From: Isoetes taiwanensis
Taxonomy: Eukaryota > Streptophyta > Lycopodiopsida > Isoetales > Isoetaceae
Assembly: GCA_021234155.1 (NCBI GenBank)
Contig: JAJEKV010000032.1
Span: 10,172,099-10,236,098 of the forward strand
Length of the DNA: 64,000 nucleotides
Direction of reading: 5' to 3'
Positions within the stretch are counted from its first letter, which is position 1, and the number at the start of each line of letters is the position of its first letter. Positions 23,960 through 37,679 of the stretch are shown piece after piece. The position numbers were made by a program, and so were the translations under genes. Under the pieces are notes generated by a model. The model was given only the letters and a program-made list of their open reading frames with translations, was not told the DNA's origin and did not search any database.

Positions 23960-26228
23960 TTACTCTTCATCTTCATCTGATCCTTCTTCTTCCACATTTA
24001 CACGAGTTACCTTGGACCTCGAATTGGTTGAATATATGTGTCTATACTTGGCTCCAGATTTCCAAATCTTGAAAGCTTCTCCAAAATCAAACTCATCGAT
24101 TGCTTCCATGGGCGGACCTTCAATTGCAACTCTCATTAATGAATCAGCTCCTTTTGTTTTTAGCCTATTACGATATTTGTCTTTGATATGATTCAATTGG
24201 CTAAATCCTCTTTCACAAATTGCTGTACTTGAACATTGTACCAGACCCACTGTCGCAAGCTTCACCATTTCTGCATACTTATCCTCTCTCAACATTTTTT
24301 GTGAGAGGATAATTGTCCAAGTGTCTAAAAAATTCTTCCCTTGCCACTCCGTACAAGCTTGCATCTTGAACTTTCTAAATTCTGCTAGAAACTTATCACG
24401 ATTAATAAGGTTATCGAATTTCACTCCACCAACCAATCGAGGCTCACCATAAAATTTCAGCAATTCATTAGCCTCATGCTGACCAAATGCTTTCATTTCT
24501 TTTGTTGCTCTTGGCACATGTGCAGGCGCAAATATTGTAAAACATGACAAGACCTCATGATCCTTGAACCTCTCATCTAGGGCAGCCAAAACAGCTTTAG
24601 CAAAATTATTCTGGAATTCAAGAGCCTCCTCTAAATCATGGCCTTCAACACACCTTGTCATTTCGACTCCACGATACATATCTCCCTTGACAGCCCCTCT
24701 AAGTCAAAGCAAGCTTTCCATTTAGACTACCGAAATCACTTAATTATAGGATATCCTTTGCTATCCTTTATACCACTATTCAGATCCAAGATTTCTGTAA
24801 GAAACTCTACCTCAATTTGGTGCTTTGTATGGCCCACAAGGCCTACTATTGAAGTAACATCCACCCAATCTTTCTGAAAATCGCAACTCAAAGCAGTTAA
24901 GTGCATCAAAATATCTGCAAAAAAATGCAAAATGTAGACAATCTTAAACTCTCTTAATTCATCATAAAGAAGCGTGAGATTTTCTTTAAATACCATCATC
25001 ACAGGTTCATACACTTCACATAACTTGTCAATTGCATGATGCCGACTTAACCACCTTGTTGCTGAAATATGTTCAAGCCTTAGAGTTAGAATAAGCAAGT
25101 TCCTCTTCAAGTGCCTTCAATAACCCTCCTCTTAAACTACTTCGGGAGTAATAGCTTGTTGCCCCATTAACCAACTTATCAACCTTCTCACATATGTGCT
25201 TGCAACTTGGCTGTTTGGCTACTGCTTCTACACATAGATTAGTTCTATGGGCAACACAATGTATGGATGTCATAAAAGGATTATATTCTTTTAGCCTAGT
25301 TGCTACACCTGTCCGGCAACCAACAATAACTGAAGCACCATCTGAACCAAAGGCAATCATCTTTGTCAAGTCTAATTTGCCTTGCTCTACGAGCTTCTCC
25401 ACTATGGCTTTGGTAATTGTAGTTGCATCCCCTCCATCTAATGACACCAAACCTATAAATGATTTTTTGTGTTGAAAGTCATCCAAATAAGTGGCATAAA
25501 GGATTAAATCTTTGCACCACACTAACATCGGTTGATTCATCAACCATTATGCCAAACCAAGGGTCATTTTCGATTTTTTCAAACACATTCTCCACTATAG
25601 ATTTCTTTGATGCATTTGAGAGAAAATAACTACAAGCTTTGTCATCATTGTACAAATTTATTTGCAGATCCACATTCTCTAAGAAGTCAGAATAATGATG
25701 ACGAATTTTTCTCGTATGCAAGGTCTTCCTTACCTATGAAATAGGCACATTTAAATAGAGTAAGGACTTCTTTATCCACAGATTCATTCTTTTTCTTCGC
25801 CACTTTTTGCAAAGAATCTTTTCCACTTGTAGCTAGCCATCTTTGCATGTTTATCTTTGTGCACTTTCAAAGATGCTCTTTGAAAGGCGATGTTCTCAAA
25901 TTCATGGCACCTTCTAATCCAAATGGACTTTTACATTTCTTATCCTCCCTTATGAAATGCAATGTACTCTACCTACGTCATGGTTGAAGAAGCTTGACCA
26001 ATCATAGTCATCTAGCCATTTCTCCTTCCAGCTTTTCCTAGCATCTATAATCCGTTCATGCTCAGCATTGAGCTCTTGAGTATGAGCAGCCATGACGTTA
26101 GCAACATCTGAAATATTTGCATCACTTGTTCCAGCAATAGAAGCTTCATTCTCCCTTGCAAAGCCAGCCATTTGTAAGATCGATGTTTGCCCTGGAACCA
26201 TTCCTCGTCCTTTACCCCGAGGTGCCAT
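23960..26228 (-). pseudogene. hAT-type transposase, array unit A (terminal copy)
   Basis: From ATG at 26228 (MAPRGKGRG) to TAA at 23960, in several frames. Order: a BED/TTF-like zinc-finger region (IYC...HAESAQHKHA in sister copies, damaged here), a DUF4371-like segment (MVDESTDVSVVQ), the RNase H-like core (DLTKMIAFGSDGASVIVG, SIHCVAHRTNL) and the hAT C-terminal dimerisation region (AICERGFSQLNHIKDKYRNRL). It is the only copy that ends in an acidic tail (EEEGSDEDEE), probably the original C-terminus. Frames break near 25080, 25500, 25720-25980 and 24720. Most breaks replace CTG/CAG-containing sequence that is intact in sister copies. It resembles the ZNF862-like hAT proteins. Confidence 0.85.
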
Positions 26229-26234
26229 TGACAA

Positions 26235-27465
26235 ATTTCTATTATGGGATTTGACCTGTTACACACAAAAGGCATTTAATAATTCTTCAAGGACTTCAAA
26301 CAGCCTAAATAGACATGCTTCCACAATCATAAATACAAGTTGTCTTTATGAAAAGACATGAAAAGACCCTCATGTATTATCTATTTGCTTATTTGCTTAT
26401 TTATCTCTCTATTATGTCTACAGAAGAGACCCTCATTTGCTTATTTATCTCTCTATTATGTCTACAGAAGAGACCCTCATTTAGTTTACATCATCTAGAC
26501 ACGCAGCCTATATTTAGATTTCCAGCATAATGTGACCCTCACCAATAAACATGAATCATGAATTACGTTTTTGCTTATTTATCTCTCTATTATGTCTACA
26601 GAAGAGACCCTCATTTAGTTTACATCATCTAGACACGCAGCCTATATTTAGATTTCTAGCATAATGTGACCCTCACCAATAAAGATGAAAGCTATGTACA
26701 TTTGCAGGCATAGGTCATAATCCTTCATTATCCAGCCACTATTTAATAATGCAAAACTCTTTGAAACATGATGCAAAACTTGGAGTTAGAGTCATGTCTA
26801 AATTCATGGACCTTTTGGACTCATGAGAGACCACCACTTCTAAAATGTCTACCGGACCTTCAACTGACATCATGTCCACATCATTAAGCTAAATCAATGG
26901 CTGCCACAAATCAGAAGTTGCCAGCCACAAAGGAAGCAAAAAATTAAAAAGTTTACCTTGGTTTGAAGACTCTTCTGTGCAGCTTTATAATAAGTTCAAT
27001 ATATCGTGGTTGAGATGGAATCGGCAATCGTGGCATGGCATTGGTACAACAAACACACAAAGCTTAAGCTACGCCAATAACAATAGTGACTGCACCTTAA
27101 GCTAGTTAATCTGATTAACTTTTAACTTTTATTCTTTTCCATGTCTATTAACGAGAAAATCTTTAAGAAGAAACATATTAACTCCTAACCTTAAATCATC
27201 TTTTCAAATCTATTACACTTAACTCCATTAGTTGTTACTGCTGTATCAAACAAGAAATGCTTGTATAACAAATGTACTACCATCTAAATTAAAATGGAAC
27301 AGAAAGAAACGCAGCTACTTGTAGGTTTTCGCTGCCACAGATGGGTCTGCTGCCTATGCAAAAAAATGTGTCACGATTACGCAATGCTTGGATAACAAAT
27401 GTACTACCATCTAAACTAAAATGGAATGAGAAAGAAGCATGTGCTACCAGAGGTTTTCACGCCTT
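26235..27465. repeat. Inter-gene spacer of array unit, with internal sub-repeats
   Basis: The spacer recurs after each transposase copy (about 29711-30940, 33179-34208 and 36472-37679). It holds sub-repeats of a block with CTCTCTATTATGTCTACAG, seen three times here (near 26400, 26445 and 26585) but once in the spacer at 33340. A second duplicated block of ~95 bp (ATGTACTACCATCTAAA...) occurs near 27270 and 27400. Plus-strand open frames here recur identically in each spacer and show no recognisable product. Confidence 0.8.
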
Positions 27466-29698
27466 TTGAAGGTACATTTACAGAAGTTACCTTGGACCTC
27501 GAATTGGTTGAATATATGTGTCTATACATGGCTCCAGATTCCCAAATCTTGAAAGCTTCTCCAAAATCAAACTCATTGATTGCTTCCATGGGCGGACCTT
27601 CAATTGCAACTCTCATTAATGAATCAGCTCCTTCTGTTTTTAGCCTATTACGATATTTGTCTTTGATATGATTCAATTGGCTAAATCCTCTTTTCACAAA
27701 TTGTTTGTACTTGAACATTGTACGGACTCCAGATGCCAGGAAAAGCTTCACCATTTTCGCATACTTATCCTCTCTCAACATTTTTTGTGAGAGGATAATT
27801 GTCCAAGTGTCTAAAAAATTCTTCCCTTGCCACTCCGTACAAGCTTGCATCTTGAACTTTCTAAATTCTGCTAGAAACTTATCACGATTAATAAGGTTAT
27901 CGAATTTCACTCCACCAACCAATCGAGGCTCACCATAAAATTTCAGCAATTCATTAGCCTCATGCTGACCAAATGCTTTCATTTCTTTTGTTGCTCTTGG
28001 CACATGTGCAGGTGCAAATATTGTAAAACATGACAAGACCTCATGATCTTTGAACCTCTCATCTAGGGCAGCCAAAACAGCTTTAGCAAAATTATTCTGG
28101 AATTCAAGAGCCTCCTCTAAATCATGGCCTTCAACACACCTTGTCATTTCGACTCCACGATACATATCTCCCTTGGACCCCTCTAAAAAACAAGCTTTCC
28201 ATTTAGGCGGCCGAAATCAGGAATTATAGGATATCCTTTGCTATCCTTTATACCACTATTCAGATCCAAGATTTATGTAAGAAACTCTACCTCAATTTGG
28301 TGCTTTGTATGGCCCACAAGGCCTGCTATTGAAGTAACATCCACCCAATCTTTTGAAAATCGCAACTCAAAGCGATTAAGTGCATCAAAATATCAAAAAA
28401 AATGCAAAATGTAGACAATCTTAAACTCTCTTAATTCATCATAAAAAGAGCAAAGTATTTTCTTTAAATACCATCATCACGAGGTTCATACACTTCACAT
28501 AACTTGTCAATTGCATGATGCCGACTTAACCACCTTGTTGCTGAAATATGTTCAAGCCTTAGAGTAGAATAAGCAAGTTCCTCTTCAAGTGCCTTCAATA
28601 ACCCTCCTCTTAAACTACTTCGGGAGTAATAGCTTGCTGCCCCATTAACCAACTTATCAACCTTCTCACATATGTGCTTGCAACTTGGCTGTTTGGCTAC
28701 TGCTTCTACACATAGATTAGTTCTATGGGCAACACAATGTATGGATGTCATAAAAGGATTATATTCTTTTAGCCTAGTTGCTACACCTGTCCGGCAACCA
28801 ACAATAACTGAAGCACCATCTGAACCAAAGGCAATCATCTTTGTCAAGTCTAATTTGCCTTGCTCTACGAGCTTCTCCACTATGGCTTTGGTAATTGTAG
28901 TTGCATCCCCTCCATCTAATGACACCAAACCTATAAATGATTTTTTGTGTTGAAAGTCATCCAAATAAGTGGCATAAAGGATTAAATGCTGCACCACACT
29001 AACATCGGTTGATTCATCAACCATTATGCCAAACCAAGGGCTGTTTCTGATTTTTTCAAACACATTCTCCACAATAGATTTGCTGATGCATTTCAGAAAA
29101 TAACTACAAGCTTTGTCATCATTGTACAAATTTGGCGCTGCAGATCCAAATTGTCTAAGAAGTCTAGAATAAATGACCGAGAAGGATCGTATGCAAGGTC
29201 TTCCTTACCTATGAAATAGGCACATTTAAATAGAGTAAGGACTTCTTTATCCACATATTCATTCTTTTTCTTCGCCACTTTTTGCATAGAATCTTTTCCA
29301 CTTGTAGCTAGCCATACTGCATGTTTATGCTGTGCACTTTCAGCATGCTCTTTGAAAGCTGATGTTCTCAAATTCATGGCACCTTCTAATCCAAATGGAC
29401 TTTTACATTTCTTATCCTCCTTACAGTAAATGCAATGTACTCTACCTACGTCATGGTTGAAGCGCAGCCAATCATAGTCATCTAGCCATTTCTCCTTCCA
29501 GCTTTTCCTAGCATCTATAATCCGTTCATGCTCAGCATTGAGCTCTTGAGTATGAGCAGCCATGACGTTAGCAACATCTGAAATATTTGCATCACTTGTT
29601 CCAGCAATAGAAGCTTCATTCTCCCTTGCAAAGCCAGCCATTTGTAAGATCGATGTTTGCCCTGGAACCATTCCTCGTCCTTTACCCCGAGGTGCCAT
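27466..29698 (-). pseudogene. hAT-type transposase, array unit B
   Basis: Starts with MAPRGKGRG at 29698. The zinc-finger part is intact (VHCIYCKEDKKCKSPFG; HAESAQHKHA). Frames break near 29160-29190, 28480, 28270 (stop, ATG in place of CTG on the plus strand), 28185 and 27720. The dimerisation segment has lost the conserved TVGLVQCSS stretch and reads frame-shifted there. Compared with units C-E the differences cluster at CTG/CAG sites. The C-terminus runs into spacer sequence (VNVPSKG...) instead of the acidic tail of unit A. Confidence 0.85.
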
Positions 29699-30939
29699 TG
29701 ACAAATTTCTATTATGGGATTTGACCTGTTACACACAAAAGGCATTTAATAATTCTTCAAGGACTTCAAACAGCCTAAATAGACATGCTTCCACAATCAT
29801 AAATACAAGTTGTCTTTATGAAAAGACATGAAAAGACCCTCATGTATTATCTATTTGCTTATTTGCTTATTTATCTCTCTATTATGTCTACAGAAGAGAC
29901 CCTCATTTGCTTATTTATCTCTCTATTATGTCTACAGAAGAGACCCTCATTTAGTTTACATCATCTAGACACGCAGCCTATATTTAGATTTCCAGCATAA
30001 TGTGACCCTCACCAATAAACATGAATCATGAATTACGTTTTTGCTTATTTATCTCTCTATTATGTCTACAGAAGAGACCCTCATTTAGTTTACATCATCT
30101 AGACACGCAGCCTATATTTAGATTTCTAGCATAATGTGACCCTCACCAATAAAGATGAAAGCTATGTACATTTGCAGGCATAGGTCATAATCCTTCATTA
30201 TCCAGCCACTATTTAATAATGCAAAACTCTTTGAAACATGATGCAAAACTTGGAGTTAGAGTCATGTCTAAATTCATGGACCTAGCAGACTCATGAGAGA
30301 CCACCACTTCTAAAATATCTACCAGACCTTCAACAGACATCATGTCCACATCATTAAGCTAAATCAATGGCTGCCACAAATCAGAAGTTGCCAGCCACAA
30401 AGGAAGCAAAAAATTAAAAAGTTTACCTTGGTTTGAAGACTCTTCTGTGCAGCTTTATAATAAGTTCAATATATCTGTGGTTGAGATGGAATCAGCAACT
30501 GTGGCATGGCATTGGTACAACAGCACACAAAGCTTAAGCTCTACTGCCAATAACAATAGTGACCTGCACCTTAAACAGTTAACCAGATTAACTTTTAACT
30601 TTTATTCTTTTCCATGTCTATTAACAGAAAATCTTTAAGAAGAAACATATTAACTCCTAACCTTAAATCATCTTTTCAAATCTATTACACTTAACTCCAT
30701 TAGTTGTTACTGCTGTATCAAACAAGAAATGCTTGGATAACAAATGTACTACCATCTAAATTAAAATGGAACAGAAAGAAACGCAGCTACTTGTAGGTTT
30801 TCGCTGCCACAGATGGATCTGCTGCCTATGCAAAAATGTGTCACGATTCTGCAATGCTTGGATAACAAATGTACTACCATCTAAACTAAAATGGAACAGA
30901 AAAAAACGCAGACTACACGTAGGTTTTATTTTGCCTTGA

Positions 30940-33172
30940 AGAAGGTACATTTACACGAGTTACCTTGGACCTCGAATTGGTTGAATATATGTGTCTATAC
31001 ATGGCTCAGATTTCCAAATCTTGAAAGCTTCTCCAAAATCAAACTCATTGATTGCTTCCATGGGCGGACCTTCAATTGCAACTCTCATTAATGAATCAGC
31101 TCCTTACGTTTTTTTAGCCTATTACGATATTTGTCTTTGATATGATTCAATTGGCTAAATCCTCTCTCACAAATTCTTTGTACTTGAACATTGTACGGAC
31201 CCAACTATGCCGCAAAGCTTCACCATTTACGCATACTTATCCTCTCTCAACATTTTTGTGAGAGGATAATTGTCCAAGTGTCTAAAAATTCTTCCCTTGC
31301 CACTCAGGTACAAGCTTGCATCTTGAACTTTCTAAATTACGCTAGAAACTTATCACGATTAATAAGGTTATCGAATTTCACTCCACCAACCAATCGAGGC
31401 TCACCATAAAATTTCAGCAATTCATTAGCCTCATGCTGACCAAATGCTTTCATTTCTTTTGTTGCTCTTGGCACATGTGCAGGTGCAAATATTGTAAAAC
31501 ATGACAAGACCTCATGATCCTTGAACCTCTCATCTAGGGCAGCCAAAACAGCTTTAGCAAAATTATTCTGGAATTCAAGAGCCTCCTCTAAATCATGGCC
31601 TTCAACACACCTTGTCATTTCGACTCCACGATACATATCTCCCTTGACAGCCCCTCTAAGTGCAGCAAGCTTTCCATTTAGACGGCCGAAATCAGGAATT
31701 ATAGGATATCCTTTGCTATCCTTTATACCACTATTCAGATCCAAGATTTATGTAAGAAACTCTACCTCAATTTGGTGCTTTGTATGGCCCACAAGGCCTG
31801 CTATTGAAGTAACATCCACCCAATCTTTCTGAAAATCGCAACTCAAAGCAGTTAAGTGCATCAAAATATCTGCAAAAAAATGCAAAATGTAGACAATCTT
31901 AAACTCTCTTAATTCATCATAAAGAGCAGCAGTATTTTCTTTAAATACCATCATCACAGGTTCATACACTTCACATAACTTGTCAATTGCATGATGCCGA
32001 CTTAACCACCTTGTTGCTGAAATATGTTCAAGCCTTAGAGTAGAATAAGCAAGTTCCTCTTCAAGTGCCTTCAATAACCCTCCTCTTAAACTACTTCGGG
32101 AGTAATAGCTTGCTGCCCCATTAACCAACTTATCAACCTTCTCACATATGTGCTTGCAACTTGGCTGTTTGGCTACTGCTTCTACACATAGATTAGTTCT
32201 ATGGGCAACACAATGTATGGATGTCATAAAAGGATTATATTCTTTTAGCCTAGTTGCTACACCTGTCCGGCAACCAACAATAACTGAAGCACCATCTGAA
32301 CCAAAGGCAATCATCTTTGTCAAGTCTAATTTGCCTTGCTCTACGAGCTTCTCCACTATGGCTTTGGTAATTGTAGTTGCATCCCCCCCATCTAATGACA
32401 CCAAACCTATAAATGATTTTTTGTGTTGAAAGTCATCCAAATAAGTGGCATAAAGGATTAAATGCTGCACCACACTAACATCGGTTGATTCATCAACCAT
32501 TATGCCAAACCAAGGGCTGTTTCTGATTTTTTCAAACACATTCTCCACTATAGATTTGCTGATGCATTTCAGAAAATAACTACAAGCTTTGTCATCATTG
32601 TACAAATTTGGCGCTGCAGATCCACATTCTCTAAGAAGCTGTAACAGCGGGCAGAATTTTCTGTATGCAAGGTCTTCCTTACCTATGAAATAGGCACATT
32701 TAAATAGAGTAAGGACTTCTTTATCCACAGATTCATTCTTTTTCTTCGCCACTTTTTGCAAAGAATCTTTTCCACTTGTAGCTAGCCATACTGCATGTTT
32801 ATGCTGTGCACTTTCAGCATGCTCTTTGAAAGCTGATGTTCTCAAATTCATGGCACCTTCTAATCCAAATGGACTTTTACATTTCTTATCCTCCTTACAG
32901 TAAATGCAATGTACTCTACCTACGTCATGGTTGAAGCGCAGCCAATCATAGTCATCTAGCCATTTCTCCTTCCAGCTTTTCCTAGCATCTATAATCCGTT
33001 CATGCTCAGCATTGAGCTCTTGAGTATGAGCAGCCATGACGTTAGCAACATCTGAAATATTTGCATCACTTGTTCCAGCAATAGAAGCTTCATTCTCCCT
33101 TGCAAAGCCAGCCATTTGTAAGATCGATGTTTGCCCTGGAACCATTCCTCGTCCTTTACCCCGAGGTGCCAT
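30940..33172 (-). pseudogene. hAT-type transposase, array unit C
   Basis: This has the best-preserved N-terminal half. A single frame of 474 codons runs from MAPRGKGRG at 33172 to 31748. It covers the zinc finger, the segment RKFCPLLQLLRECGSAAPN, DUF4371-like MVDESTDVSVVQ, the catalytic-core-like FGSDGASVIVG, and LRLEHISATRWLSRHHAI. It stops where a codon that is GAA in units A, D and E became TAA (ATG for CTG on the plus strand at about 31748). The C-terminal half (31744-30950) continues out of frame, with small indels near 31095-31330. Confidence 0.87.
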
Positions 33173-34208
33173 TGACAAATTTCTATTATGGGATTTGACC
33201 TGTTACACACAAAAGGCATTTAATAATTCTTCAAGGACTTCAAACAGCCTAAATAGACATGCTTCCACAATCATAAATACAAGTTGTCTTTATGAAAAGA
33301 CATGAAAAGACCCTCATGTATTATCTATTTGCTTATTTGCTTATTTATCTCTCTATTATGTCTACAGAAGAGACCCTCATTTAGTTTACATCATCTAGAC
33401 ACGCAGCCTATATTTAGATTTCTAGCATAATGTGACCCTCACCAATAAAGATGAAAGCTATGTACATTTGCAGGCATAGGTCATAATCCTTCATTATCCA
33501 GCCACTATTTAATAATGCAAAACTCTTTGAAACATGATGCAAAACTTGGAGTTAGAGTCATGTCTAAATTCATGGACCTAGCAGACTCATGAGAGACCAC
33601 CACTTCTAAAATATCTACCAGACCTTCAACAGACATCATGTCCACATCATTAAGCTAAATCAATGGCTGCCACAAATCAGAAGTTGCCAGCCACAAAGGA
33701 AGCAAAAAAATTAAAAAGTTTACCTTGGTTTGAAGACTCTTCTGTGCAGCTTTATAATAAGTTCAATATATCTGTGGTTGAGATGGAATCAGCAACTGTG
33801 GCATGGCATTGGTACAACAGCACACAAAGCTTAAGCTCTACTGCCAATAACAATAGTGACCTGCACCTTAAACAGTTAACCAGATTAACTTTTAACTTTT
33901 ATTCATTTCCATGTCTATTAACAGAAAATCTTTAAGAAGAAACATATTAACTCCTAACCTTAAATCATCTTTTCAAATCTATTACACTTAACTCCATTAG
34001 TTGTTACTGCTGTATCAAACAAGAAATGCTTGGATAACAAATGTACTACCATCTAAATTAAAATGGAACAGAAAGAAACGCAGCTACTTGTAGGTTTTCG
34101 CTGCCACAGATGGGTCTGCTGCCTATGCAAAAATGTGTCACGATTCTGCAATGCTTGGATAACAAATGTACTACCATCTAAACTAAAATGGAACAGAAAA
34201 AAACGCAG

Positions 34209-36465
34209 CTACCTGTAGGTTTTCGCTGCCACAGAAGGTACATTTACACGAGTTACCTTGGACCTCGAATTGGTTGAATATATGTGTCTATACATGGCTC
34301 CAGATTTCCAAATCTTGAAAGCTTCTCCAAAATCAAACTCATTGATTGCTTCCATGGGCGGACCTTCAATTGCAACTCTCATTAATGAATCAGCTCCTTC
34401 TGTTTTTAGCCTATTACGATATTTGTCTTTGATATGATTCAATTGGCTAAATCCTCTTTCACAAATTGCTGTACTTGAACATTGTACCAGACCCACTGTC
34501 GCAAGCTTCACCATTTCTGCATACTTATCCTCTCTCAACATTTTTTGTGAGAGGATAATTGTCCAAGTGTCTAAAAAATTCTTCCCTTGCCACTCCGTAC
34601 AAGCTTGCATCTTGAACTTTCTAAATTCTGCTAGAAACTTATCACGATTAATAAGGTTATCGAATTTCACTCCACCAACCAATCGAGGCTCACCATAAAA
34701 TTTCAGCAATTCATTAGCCTCATGCTGACCAAATGCTTTCATTTCTTTTGTTGCTCTTGGCACATGTGCAGGCGCAAATATTGTAAAACATGACAAGACC
34801 TCATGATCCTTGAACCTCTCATCTAGGGCAGCCAAAACAGCTTTAGCAAAATTATTCTGGAATTCAAGAGCCTCCTCTAAATCATGGCCTTCAACACACC
34901 TTGTCATTTCGACTCCACGATACATATCTCCCTTGACAGCCCCTCTAAGTGCAGCAAGCTTTCCATTTAGACGGCCGAAATCAGGAATTATAGGATATCC
35001 TTTGCTATCCTTTATACCACTATTCAGATCCAAGATTTCTGTAAGAAACTCTACCTCAATTTGGTGCTTTGTATGGCCCACAAGGCCTGCTATTGAAGTA
35101 ACATCCACCCAATCTTTTTGAAAATCGCAACTCAAAGCAGTTAAGTGCATCAAAATATCTGCAAAAAAATGCAAAATGTAGACAATCTTAAACTCTCTTA
35201 ATTCATCATAAAGAGCAGCAATATTTTCTTTAAATACCATCATCACAGGTTCATACACTTCACATAACTTGTCAATTGCATGATGCCGACTTAACCACCT
35301 TGTTGCTGAAATATGTTCAAGCCTTAGAGTAGAATAAGCAAGTTCCTCTTCAAGTGCCTTCAATAACCCTCCTCTTAAACTACTTCGGGAGTAATAGCTT
35401 GCTGCCCCATTAACCAACTTATCAACCTTCTCACATATGTGCTTGCAACTTGGCTGTTTGGCTACTGCTTCTACACATAGATTAGTTCTATGGGCAACAC
35501 AATGTATGGATGTCATAAAAGGATTATATTCTTTTAGCCTAGTTGCTACACCTGTCCGGCAACCAACAATAACTGAAGCACCATCTGAACCAAAGGCAAT
35601 CATCTTTGTCAAGTCTAATTTGCCTTGCTCTACGAGCTTCTCCACTATGGCTTTGGTAATTGTAGTTGCATCCCCCCCATCTAATGACACCAAACCTATA
35701 AATGATTTTTTGTGTTGAAAGTCATCCAAATAAGTGGCATAAAGGATTAAATGCTGCACCACACTAACATCGGTTGATTCATCAACCATTATGCCAAACC
35801 AAGGGCTGTTTCTGATTTTTTCAAACACATTCTCCACTATAGATTTGCTGATGCATTTCAGAAAATAACTACAAGCTTTGTCATCATTGTACAAATTTGG
35901 CGCTGCAGATCCACATTCTCTAAGAAGTCTGTAGCTGTGAGGCAGAATTTTCTGTATGCAAGGTCTTCCTTACCTATGAAATAGGCACATTTAAATAGAG
36001 TAAGGACTTCTTTATCCACAGATTCATTCTTTTTCTTCGCCACTTTTTGCAAAGAATCTTTTCCACTTGTAGCTAGCCATACTGCATGTTTATGCTGTGC
36101 ACTTTCAGCATGCTCTTTGAAAGCTGATGTTCTCAAATTCATGGCACCTTCTAATCCAAATGGACTTTTACATTTCTTATCCTCCTTACAGTAAATGCAA
36201 TGTACTCTACCCACGTCATGGTTGAAGCCTTGACCAATCATAGTCATCTAGCCATTTCTCCTTCCAGCTTTTCCTAGCATCTATAATCCGTTCATGCTCA
36301 GCATTGAGCTCTTGAGTATGAGCAGCCATGACGTTAGCAACATCTGAAATATTTGCATCACTTGTTCCAGCAATAGAAGCTTCATTCTCCCTTGCAAAGC
36401 CAGACCATTTGTAAGATCGATGTTTGCCACGGAACCATTCCTCGTCCTTTACCCCGAGGTGCCAT
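34209..36465 (-). pseudogene. hAT-type transposase, array unit D
   Basis: This has the best-preserved C-terminal part. One open frame (35894-34209, 561 codons) runs from YNDDKACSYF to VNVPSVAAKTYR. It contains the whole core and the hAT dimerisation region (LATVGLVQCSSTAICERGF). The N-terminal part (36465-35900) is shifted at about 36230, 36405 and 35925; each break is a change at a CTG/CAG-bearing site. Combined with unit C, the family consensus would be one frame of roughly 750 codons, so the ancestral unit probably encoded a complete protein. Confidence 0.88.
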
Positions 36466-37679
36466 TGACAAATTTCTATTATGGGATTTGACCTGTTACA
36501 CACAAAAGGCATTTAATAATTCTTCAAGGACTTCAAACAGCCTAAATAGACATGCTTCCACAATCATAAATACAAGTTGTCTTTATGAAAAGACATGAAA
36601 AGACCCTCATGTATTATCTATTTGCTTATTTGCTTATTTATCTCTCTATTATGTCTACAGAAGAGACCCTCATTTGCTTATTTATCTCTCTATTATGTCT
36701 ACAGAAGAGACCCTCATTTAGTTTACATCATCTAGACACGCAGCCTATATTTAGATTTCCAGCATAATGTGACCCTCACCAATAAACATGAATCATGAAT
36801 TACGTTTTTGCTTATTTATCTCTCTATTATGTCTACAGAAGAGACCCTCATTTAGTTTACATCATCTAGACACGCAGCCTATATTTAGATTTCTAGCATA
36901 ATGTGACCCTCACCAATAAAGATGAAAGCTATGTACATTTGCAGGCATAGGTCATAATCCTTCATTATCCAGCCACTATTTAATAATGCAAAACTCTTTG
37001 AAACATGATGCAAAACTTGGAGTTAGAGTCATGTCTAAATTCATGGACCTAGCAGACTCATGAGAGACCACCACTTCTAAAATATCTACCAGACCTTCAA
37101 CAGACATCATGTCCACATCATTAAGCTAAATCAATGGCTGCCACAAATCAGAAGTTGCCAGCCACAAAGGAAGCAAAAATATTAAAAAGTTTACCTTGGT
37201 TTGAAGACTCTTCTGTGCAGCTTTATAATAAGTTCAATATATCTGTGGTTGAGATGGAATCAGCAACTGTGGCATGGCATTGGTACAACAGCACACAAAG
37301 CTTAAGCTCTACTGCCAATAACAATAGTGACCTGCACCTTAAACAGTTAACCAGATTAACTTTTAACTTTTATTCTTTTCCATGTCTATTAACAGAAAAT
37401 CTTTAAGAAGAAACATATTAACTCCTAACCTTAAATCATCTTTTCAAATCTATTACACTTAACTCCATTAGTTGTTACTGCTGTATCAAACAAGAAATGC
37501 TTGGATAACAAATGTACTACCATCTAAATTAAAATGGAACAGAAAGAAACGCAGCTACTTGTAGGTTTTCGCTGCCACAGATGGATCTGCTGCCTATGCA
37601 AAAATGTGTCACGATTCTGCAATGCTTGGATAACAAATGTACTACCATCTAAACTAAAATGGAACAGAAAAAAACGCAG

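Noticed and set aside
25194-35718. A 93-codon plus-strand frame repeated identically in four array units
   Set aside because: It is antisense to the transposase core and recurs only because the units are copies. It has no domain or promoter evidence.
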